Positions 1 to 5,156 of a DNA stretch of 5,616 nt are shown piece by piece. How positions within the stretch are numbered: the first letter of the stretch is position 1; the number at the start of each line of letters is the position of its first letter. A program made the translations under genes and the position numbers. Origin of the DNA: Spirochaetaceae bacterium (lineage in GTDB: Bacteria > Spirochaetota > Spirochaetia > B11-G9); the NCBI GenBank assembly GCA_030633365.1, contig DAOVSY010000205.1, positions 1-5,616 of the forward strand. Reading direction: 5' to 3'. Under the pieces are notes generated by a model. It was not told the origin of the DNA, did not search any database, and was given only the letters and a program-made list of their open reading frames with translations.

Positions 1-520
1 TAATACTGGAATATGCAGAAACAATTAAAGTTAGAATAAGAAGTATTATACCAAATAAATCCATAATCCCAACAGATTCCAGTATTTGTCTACCTGAAAC
101 TATAAAAATAATTCCAGATATACCCATTAAAATTGTAAAAAGCTTTTTTCCTGTCAGCTTGTCATTTCGTAAATGAATATGCGTAATAATAGCTGTAATA
201 AGTGGAGATGTCCCAAATATAAGCGCAGCAATAGATCCTGGTATAAGATCAATTCCACTATTGTATAAACCATACATCAGTACTGTCTGTAAAATCGACA
301 GTTTAAAAATAAACCACCTATTACTCCATAGTGTTTGCATGTACAAACGGATGTGCCCGCTAAATGGTATAAGAATAATTCCTGCAAGAAAACATCTTAT
401 ACCCGCAAGAAAAAAAGGTTCAGCATGAGCAAGTCCTATTTTAAGGCCTACAAAAGAGGTTGACCAGAGTAAACTTGCAACTAAAGCTTTTAATACTACT
501 GAATGCTTTTTTATAATCAA
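1..520 (-). CDS. EamA/DMT-family membrane transporter, N-terminal part (cut by left window edge)
   Basis: An open minus-strand frame runs from about 520 to the left edge and gives about 173 residues, so the C-terminal part lies outside the window. The protein is very hydrophobic, with five or six likely membrane helices in the visible part. The first carries a W-S-T-S-F-V-G-L-K pattern followed by F-x-x-A-G-I-R, typical of the first EamA repeat. Later G-T-S-P-L-I-T-A-I-I, a short charged loop with K-L-T-G-K-K, and a G-I-S-G-I-I-F helix match the end of that repeat. Family members move metabolites across the inner membrane, often as exporters; the substrate cannot be told. No ATG lies between the in-frame stop (TAA, in the aminotransferase end) and helix 1. 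The best start is TTG at 520-518, preceded by a weak GGGA about 8 nt upstream. It begins 23 bp after the aminotransferase stop, so it is probably co-transcribed and may import or export the pathway's substrate or product. Confidence 0.82.
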   Translation of the reverse strand, partial: MIIKKHSVVLKALVASLLWSTSFVGLKIGLAHAEPFFLAGIRCFLAGIILIPFSGHIRLYMQTLWSNRWFIFKLSILQTVLMYGLYNSGIDLIPGSIAALIFGTSPLITAIITHIHLRNDKLTGKKLFTILMGISGIIFIVSGRQILESVGIMDLFGIILLILTLIVSAYSSI

Positions 521-543
521 AAAATTAATCCCAATTACAGAAA

Positions 544-2049
544 CTATATTTTAAACCACTTTTCAAAATCATGAATTGTAGGAGCAGCCCATGTCTTATG
601 AACATATTCACCACTTTCATCATGATAATAATAATCCTCCGCCCACTCCTTTCTGTTCTTTATTACTGTCTCAACTGAATCCAATATATAATCAAGCTCT
701 TTATTACTCATTGTAGGATGAAATGATATACGAACCCAGCCAGGTTTAAGCGAAAGATCTCCATGATCAATCATTTCTGTTATTTTTTCGGATTGAACCT
801 TTGTAACATGAAGAAGATAATGTCCGTAAGTTCCGGCACAGGAGCAACCACCCCTAACCTGAATACCATAGCGGTCATTTAGCATACGAACAATTAAATT
901 GTGATTCATGTCCTCAACATTAAAAGATATCACTCCTATTCGCTTATCATTATTATCACCAAGAATATTGAGTTCCGGTATTTTTCTAAAACAAGCAAGA
1001 GCTTTCCCCATCAATTCGGTTTCTCTTTCTGCAATAGAGGCTACTCCCATCGAATTCTTAAGATCAATTACCATTGCAGCTCTCATTGCCTGAAGAAATC
1101 CAGGGGTACCGCCATCCTCTCTGGCTTCTATATCTGCATGATAGCTTCTTTCACCCCACCTGTTGGTCCAGGATACAGTTCCTCCTCCGGGATTATCCGG
1201 AATTTTAGAATTATATAATTTTGAATTAAACACCAGAACTCCAGAAGTACCAGGCCCTCCCAAAAATTTGTGAGGAGAAAAAACTATTCCATCAAGATAA
1301 CCATCAGGATCATTTTCAGGATGCATATCTATATCAACATATGGTGCTGATGCAGCAAAATCTATAAAAGAGATCCCTCCATGGCGATGCATTATTCGGG
1401 ACAACTCTCTATAGGGAGGGAAAAGCCCTGTAACATTTGAACATCCTGAAAAAGCGCCAATTTTTATTTTTCTGTTTTTATATTTTTCAAGCTGTATTTC
1501 AAGTTCTTCAGATCGGACCTTAAGATCATCAGTTGGCTGCAGTACAATTACATCTGCAATAGTCTCAAGCCATGAAGTATGATTGGAATGATGTTCCATA
1601 TGGGTAACAAAAACAACAGGGTGAGAATCACTATGTTCTTTGGAAACCCGTTCGCAGGGAATACCATTTTCGAAATTTAAGGAATTAACCATGCAAGGTG
1701 CCTTTAGTCCCAGTATTCGCTGCAGCTTATTTATTACAGCGGTCATCCCTGCCCCTGCAGTAATTAGAACATCGTTCTCATCTGCATTTACATGTTTTTT
1801 AATTATTCTGTTAGCAAGATGATAGGCATGCGTCATGGCTCTGCCTGTTTCAGAAGATTCAGAATGAGTATTACCCACCATTGGGCCAATAACCTCCTGC
1901 ATTCTCTTCTCTATTGGTCCATATAACCTACCGCTGGCAATCCAATCGGCATAGATAAGAGGAACTTCTCCATATGGGCCTTTGAATGTTTCATCAATTC
2001 CAATTATTTCTGCTCTGAATTTTGAAAAGTGTTTCTCTAAATTGGACAT
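544..2049 (-). CDS. Class V PLP-dependent aminotransferase / cysteine desulfurase-like enzyme
   Basis: This 501-residue cytosolic enzyme has the fold-type I, class V signature. H-M-E-H-H-S-N lies at 150-156, an I-D-F aspartate (D230) should contact the PLP ring nitrogen, and S-P-H-K-F-L-G-G-P-G at 258-267 holds the Schiff-base lysine K261. E-D-G-G-T-P is at 311-316 and a W-V-R-I-S-F segment at 438-443. The loop R-G-G-C-S-C-A-G-T-Y-G-H (399-410) has two cysteines, C402 and C404, at the place where cysteine desulfurases and selenocysteine lyases carry their catalytic cysteine. It is longer than the usual 400-residue SufS/CsdA enzymes, with an extended N-terminus and a C-terminal tail rich in Tyr and Trp. 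The ATG has a strong CAGGAG site (2055-2060) five bases upstream, 32 bp after the preceding gene. Transaminase, C-S lyase and desulfurase activities are all possible. The fold is secure; the substrate is unknown. Confidence 0.9.
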   Translation of the reverse strand: MSNLEKHFSKFRAEIIGIDETFKGPYGEVPLIYADWIASGRLYGPIEKRMQEVIGPMVGNTHSESSETGRAMTHAYHLANRIIKKHVNADENDVLITAGAGMTAVINKLQRILGLKAPCMVNSLNFENGIPCERVSKEHSDSHPVVFVTHMEHHSNHTSWLETIADVIVLQPTDDLKVRSEELEIQLEKYKNRKIKIGAFSGCSNVTGLFPPYRELSRIMHRHGGISFIDFAASAPYVDIDMHPENDPDGYLDGIVFSPHKFLGGPGTSGVLVFNSKLYNSKIPDNPGGGTVSWTNRWGERSYHADIEAREDGGTPGFLQAMRAAMVIDLKNSMGVASIAERETELMGKALACFRKIPELNILGDNNDKRIGVISFNVEDMNHNLIVRMLNDRYGIQVRGGCSCAGTYGHYLLHVTKVQSEKITEMIDHGDLSLKPGWVRISFHPTMSNKELDYILDSVETVIKNRKEWAEDYYYHDESGEYVHKTWAAPTIHDFEKWFKI

Positions 2050-2081
2050 AATATCTCCTGAATAAAATATTTCCTCTAAAA

Positions 2082-2573
2082 TTATTTCTTTTTGCTAATA
2101 ACAACTCTGCAGACAGAATCACCCTTGGCAATAGTACTCTGCAAATCAAAATGAAAGGATGGGTACTGATCAACTATTCCCCGATCACCATCCATTGCAA
2201 TATCACATAAATGATCAATATCCTTTTCATTATCAGTCTGCTTCATCCAACCACTAACAAGAGGACAGTAGTTCATCTCGATAATAAACTCATCTTCATT
2301 TAATTCTTTAATTTCCATATCAAAAACATCTCTTAGAGTATCATATGCAAAAGCTGTTCCAAACTCTTTTATACTCTCTGTATCCGGAAGTTTAACTGAC
2401 CCATGAAATTGTCCACATTTAAAAACAGCAGTTCGTGCAAAATCATCCCATTCAAGTCCCTTTTTCTTAGCCTCATCAAGAAACAAATACATCCATGTTG
2501 CACGATGTTCAATACCATTTCGAAGCTGATCAACATGATCACCATGATCTTTAGCTTTATTAACTATTGCCAT
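2082..2573 (-). CDS. ATC-hydrolase-like small protein, copy 2
   Basis: This 163-residue soluble protein has no signal peptide or membrane segment. It resembles the L-2-amino-thiazoline-4-carboxylic acid hydrolase family (PF14196 type), judged by recall of the motif order: Y-C-P-L-V near 102-106, L-C-D-I-A-M-D-G-D-R-G at 122-132, and T-I-A-K-G-x3-C at 147-155. Cysteines 103, 123 and 155 are shared with the paralogue encoded at 3081-3572. The characterised Pseudomonas enzyme opens a thiazoline ring to give N-carbamoyl-cysteine, but most family members have no known activity. An R-A-T-W-M segment (24-28) opens the conserved N-terminal helix and is also shared. This copy additionally has Cys53 and His57. 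Its first 14 bases overlap the end of the kinase gene, and its Shine-Dalgarno AAAGGAG (2581-2587) lies inside that gene, so translation is probably coupled. Substrate unknown; family call moderately sure. Confidence 0.75.
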   Translation of the reverse strand: MAIVNKAKDHGDHVDQLRNGIEHRATWMYLFLDEAKKKGLEWDDFARTAVFKCGQFHGSVKLPDTESIKEFGTAFAYDTLRDVFDMEIKELNEDEFIIEMNYCPLVSGWMKQTDNEKDIDHLCDIAMDGDRGIVDQYPSFHFDLQSTIAKGDSVCRVVISKKK

Positions 2574-3069
2574 TTATTATCTCCTTTAATTCTGTTACTT
2601 CCAATTCCAAAGTTTTATGCATTGTCGTATAAATAATGTCTGCACTATTATAATAAAGATTTTTAAATGAACTCCAAAGTCTGGTAATATCCTCTTCAAT
2701 TGTAGTTTCAGGATAAACTCTCGGTCTGTCAGATAAAGTAACACGTCTTATCAATTCTTCAATAGGTGTATCCAGAAGAATAATCTTTCCTGAATTTTTT
2801 AAGATATCAATATTCCATTCATATCTTACAGTCCCGCCTCCAAGACCAATAATACCATTATCATAATCTGTGAATTTTTTACAAATTGTGTACTCAAGTT
2901 CTCTGAATTCGACCCAACCCTTTTCCTGAACCAGTTTATGAAAAGAGTATCCCAAAATTTTATCCATCTCTCTATCTAAATCATAAAATGGACGATTCAA
3001 CTCTTTTGCCAGTTGCAATCCGATCGTAGTTTTTCCGGAACCTATCATTCCACTTAAGTATATATTCAT
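2560..3069 (-). CDS. Shikimate kinase-like P-loop kinase, probably with a different substrate
   Basis: This 169-residue cytosolic protein has the length and layout of shikimate kinases. A Walker A loop G-M-I-G-S-G-K-T is at 7-14, D-L-D at 30-32, F-R-E-L-E at 55-59, G-G-G-T-V at 77-81, and the lid S-D-R-P-R at 113-117. In AroK/AroL the D-x-D aspartate, the F-R arginine and the triple glycine hold shikimate, and all are present. The C-terminal R-x-P-L-Y motif, whose arginine (R136 in the Mycobacterium tuberculosis enzyme) contacts the shikimate carboxylate, reads F-K-N-L-Y here, with Phe135 at the arginine position. No other aromatic-pathway gene is nearby, and the gene sits between two ATC-hydrolase-like paralogues. 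I therefore do not assign aroK; a specialised small-molecule kinase of the same fold is more likely. The start has CAGGAA at 3075-3080, and the gene begins 11 bp after the previous stop. Confidence 0.85.
   Translation of the reverse strand: MNIYLSGMIGSGKTTIGLQLAKELNRPFYDLDREMDKILGYSFHKLVQEKGWVEFRELEYTICKKFTDYDNGIIGLGGGTVRYEWNIDILKNSGKIILLDTPIEELIRRVTLSDRPRVYPETTIEEDITRLWSSFKNLYYNSADIIYTTMHKTLELEVTELKEIINGNS
2581..2587 (-). promoter_or_regulatory. Ribosome binding site of ATC-hydrolase-like copy 2, inside the upstream kinase gene
   Basis: AAAGGAG on the minus strand lies 7 bases before the ATG at 2573 and wholly within the last codons of the shikimate-kinase-like gene. It supports ATG 2573 as the start and implies that the two overlapping genes are translated in a coupled way. 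Confidence 0.75.
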
Positions 3070-3080
3070 TTTTTTTCCTG

Positions 3081-3572
3081 TTATTCTCTACTTATAACTA
3101 ATTTACAGGATTCACATCCTTTGGCAATTGTATCTTTTAACTCCATGGCAATACCATCATGGCCATCTGCACGTCCTCTGTCACCATCCATTGCAATATC
3201 ACAGTAAAGATCAACTATTTCAGGAGATAATCCTAATTTTTTCCAGGACTCTACTAAAGGACAATAGCCCATCATCTGTATTGCCTGGTCATCATCATAT
3301 TCTATTTGTGAGGAAAATACATCGGCAGACCCCTTTTCTTTATGTCTGATTACCCAGCTTTTAGGCTCAAAAGAATCAGGATCTTTTTTTGCTTTCATAA
3401 GGCCATATTTATGTATTGCAGCCCTGGATATTTCTTCCACCTTTTTTTCCGGCAGATGTTTTGAAAATTCATCATATAAAAGTGCAAACCAGGTTGCCCT
3501 GTCCTCAATTGCAGCACGTATTTTTCTTAACATCTCTTCTTTTGGTACCATATCTTTACTATTGTCCTTCAT
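3081..3572 (-). CDS. ATC-hydrolase-like small protein, copy 1
   Basis: This 163-residue soluble protein has the same length as its paralogue at 2082-2573 and shares its motifs. They are D-R-A-T-W near 24-28, G-Y-C-P-L-V-x2-W at 102-110, Y-C-D-I-A-M-D-G-D-R-G at 123-133, and D-T-I-A-K-G-C-x2-C-x-L-V-I-S at 147-161. Cysteines 104, 124 and 156 match the other copy; Cys153 is extra. The spacing of cysteine, aspartate and T-x-x-x-G elements fits the L-2-amino-thiazoline-4-carboxylate hydrolase family, in which one member opens a cysteine-derived ring. The actual reaction here is unknown. The conserved cysteines and acidic residues could form a catalytic or metal site. The N-terminus is charged and lacks a signal peptide. 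The gene starts only 2 bp after the FGGY kinase stop, with its Shine-Dalgarno AAGGAAGG inside the kinase gene, so the two are translationally coupled. The N-terminal half is much less like copy 2 than the C-terminal half. Confidence 0.75.
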   Translation of the reverse strand: MKDNSKDMVPKEEMLRKIRAAIEDRATWFALLYDEFSKHLPEKKVEEISRAAIHKYGLMKAKKDPDSFEPKSWVIRHKEKGSADVFSSQIEYDDDQAIQMMGYCPLVESWKKLGLSPEIVDLYCDIAMDGDRGRADGHDGIAMELKDTIAKGCESCKLVISRE

Positions 3573-3574
3573 AC

Positions 3575-5050
3575 TTACAAACCTTCCTTTAGGCGATTAT
3601 GAATAGTCGTCGCAGCGTTTATATATTTTTCAAAAACCATAAATTGCTTAAGATAAACTTCGTGCAATTCTGCATTTGGCTTGTAAACTTCTAATGGGAA
3701 TATCCAATCAGCAGAAGCTTCTGAAAGAGTTAAACTGCCAGAAATCCCTTTCCTGCAAAAAATTGCAGTACCCAGAGATGTTGCCTCTGTGTCTTTCAAA
3801 ACTGTTTGTGGCAAACCAGTGACATCTGCTCTTATCTGATTTAAAATTTCTATTGAGGCTCCTCCCCCAACAACATTTATAGACTCAGGAAATAGACTGC
3901 TTTCATTCATAACCTGAAGAAGCCGAAGGATTCTAAAAGAGATTCCCTCAAAAAGTGCCCGAACAATATGTTCAGGTTTATGAAAATGGTTTAACCCGAC
4001 AATAGATCCTGTGAAACTATCGTTCCAGTATGGAGCTCGTTCACCGGATAATCCAGGAGTAAAAATAAGACCTTCTGCACCAGGCTTAATATCTTTAACT
4101 TTTCCAATAATCTTCTTAATATTCCAATTAAAAAGACTGGAAATTCTATTTAAAGTCCCTCCGGACATTCCCATAGCACCACCAACAACATAAGAACTTT
4201 TGACCATTCCATTATTAATACTCAAAACTGAATTCTTATTATTTACAAGGTGCTCAGTCTTCATCATTAGAACATCAGTTGTACCAGAAACAAGTACAGC
4301 CTTACCTTGTCCAAGAATCCCTCCACCATACATTGCTGTTGTACCATCCGAACTGCCATTAATTACAGGTATTCCTACAGTCAATCCTGTTTTCTGGCTG
4401 CATTCCCTGGATATATGTCCAACAATTTCTTCTGCAGATTCCCCATCAGGAAACAAGTCTTTGCTTATATTTAAAACAGAACTAATCTCTTCATCAATTT
4501 TTCCGGAACCTATATTATAAAGAAATGTATAATTAAGATGAGCATAATCAGTGCCTACCCTTCCGGACAATCTTCTTACTATCTCATCTTTTAAACCAAT
4601 TATCTTTTTTATTCTCTTATAATTTGCCTCTTCATTTTTTCTAAGCCATAGAATTTTTGGTGCCAGCAGTTCCGGGCTAAGTCTTCTGCCGGTTTTACTG
4701 TACAAGCTGGATTCATCCAATAATTCTCTAATTTCATTTGCTTCTGATCCAGCACGGTTATCCATCCAGGTAATAGCAGGCCTTAGGGGCTCATTTTTAC
4801 TGTCCAGAAACACATACCCCAACATGGAACTGACACCAACGGCATCTATAAGCTCATTAGGGTTTTTACTAATTTCATTTTCAATAACACGAACAACAAT
4901 GCTCCATACATATTCACAATTAAGTTCTGCAGAAAAACCATTAATATCTACTTCCACAGTTTCTCTGGAACGGGAAATAACCTGCCCATTATTAGAAACT
5001 ATAGAAGCACGACAACTGGATGTACCAAAATCAATGACAAGAAAACTCAT
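3575..5050 (-). CDS. FGGY-family carbohydrate kinase (xylulokinase/gluconokinase-like)
   Basis: This 491-residue cytosolic kinase has the usual FGGY length and both actin-like domains complete. D-F-G-T-S-S at 7-12 is the phosphate-1 loop, P-A-I-T-W-M-D-N-R at 91-99 is a sugar-contacting segment, and S-D-G at 234-236 holds the likely catalytic base D235. S-G-T-T-D at 255-259 and V-V-G-G-G-A-S at 393-399 bind ATP. G-L-S-G-E-R-A-P-Y-W at 333-342 is typical of the gluconokinase/xylulokinase side of the family. The expected reaction is ATP-dependent phosphorylation of a free sugar, sugar acid or polyol; the specificity cannot be read from motifs. Its neighbours include no obvious isomerase, aldolase or sugar ABC transporter within this window. 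The ATG at 5050 follows a modest AGGT-type Shine-Dalgarno (5062-5065). A CRP/FNR-like dyad lies 31-46 bp upstream. Its 3' end carries the ribosome site of the next gene. Confidence 0.92.
   Translation of the reverse strand: MSFLVIDFGTSSCRASIVSNNGQVISRSRETVEVDINGFSAELNCEYVWSIVVRVIENEISKNPNELIDAVGVSSMLGYVFLDSKNEPLRPAITWMDNRAGSEANEIRELLDESSLYSKTGRRLSPELLAPKILWLRKNEEANYKRIKKIIGLKDEIVRRLSGRVGTDYAHLNYTFLYNIGSGKIDEEISSVLNISKDLFPDGESAEEIVGHISRECSQKTGLTVGIPVINGSSDGTTAMYGGGILGQGKAVLVSGTTDVLMMKTEHLVNNKNSVLSINNGMVKSSYVVGGAMGMSGGTLNRISSLFNWNIKKIIGKVKDIKPGAEGLIFTPGLSGERAPYWNDSFTGSIVGLNHFHKPEHIVRALFEGISFRILRLLQVMNESSLFPESINVVGGGASIEILNQIRADVTGLPQTVLKDTEATSLGTAIFCRKGISGSLTLSEASADWIFPLEVYKPNAELHEVYLKQFMVFEKYINAATTIHNRLKEGL
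3582..3590 (-). promoter_or_regulatory. Ribosome binding site of ATC-hydrolase-like copy 1, inside the FGGY kinase gene
   Basis: AAAGGAAGG on the minus strand ends 9 bases before the ATG at 3572 and overlaps the final kinase codons. Together with the 2-bp spacing between kinase stop and start codon, it supports this start and translational coupling. Confidence 0.7.
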
Positions 5051-5080
5051 TATTAAATACTACCTGCTTATTAATAGCTT

Positions 5081-5096
5081 TTTGATCTGTATCACA
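5081..5096 (-). promoter_or_regulatory. CRP/FNR-like dyad upstream of the FGGY kinase
   Basis: On the minus strand the site reads TGTGA-TACAGA-TCAAA, matching the CRP consensus TGTGA-N6-TCACA at 8 of 10 half-site bases. On the plus strand the same centre reads TTGAT-CTGT-ATCAC, matching the FNR consensus TTGAT-N4-ATCAA at 9 of 10. A CRP/FNR-family regulator is therefore the natural candidate. Its centre is about 38 bp upstream of the kinase ATG, close to the ribosome site, which fits repression better than class II activation. In AT-rich DNA a chance match remains possible. Confidence 0.4.
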
Positions 5097-5120
5097 TTTT
5101 CTACTTAAAAATTTTTCCTC

Positions 5121-5134
5121 TCTAATATATTAGA
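5121..5134. repeat. 14-bp perfect palindrome TCTAATATATTAGA in the intergenic gap
   Basis: The sequence equals its own reverse complement over 14 bases, between the URO-D-like gene and the FGGY kinase. It contains possible -10 hexamers (TAATAT, TATATT) in the direction of the kinase gene, though no good -35 lies upstream. It could be an operator overlapping a promoter. It is not a terminator: the stem has few GC pairs and no U-tract follows it. In AT-rich DNA a chance origin is plausible. Confidence 0.35.
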
Positions 5135-5156
5135 ACAAACTAACATAAAAAGCCTC

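Noticed and set aside
901..1218. Plus-strand open frame of 105 codons
   Set aside because: It lies antisense inside the well-supported aminotransferase gene; its translation shows no family motif.
2560..3069. Assignment as housekeeping aroK
   Set aside because: The R-x-P-L-Y arginine is replaced by Phe and the genomic context contains no aromatic amino acid genes, so the symbol is withheld.
4200..4520. Plus-strand open frame of 106 codons
   Set aside because: It is antisense to the FGGY kinase across its SDG and SGTTD region; it has no recognisable domain.
4824..5108. Plus-strand open frame crossing the kinase start and intergenic gap
   Set aside because: It is mostly antisense to the conserved kinase N-terminus, and the translation is low-complexity Ser/Thr/Ile-rich without motifs.
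5107..5116. AAAAATTTTT self-complementary run in the intergenic gap
   Set aside because: Simple A/T tract expected by chance in AT-rich intergenic DNA; no supporting context.
5121..5134. Palindrome as an intrinsic terminator of the URO-D-like gene
   Set aside because: The stem is almost all A-T pairs with no loop room, and no T-run follows in the direction of transcription.
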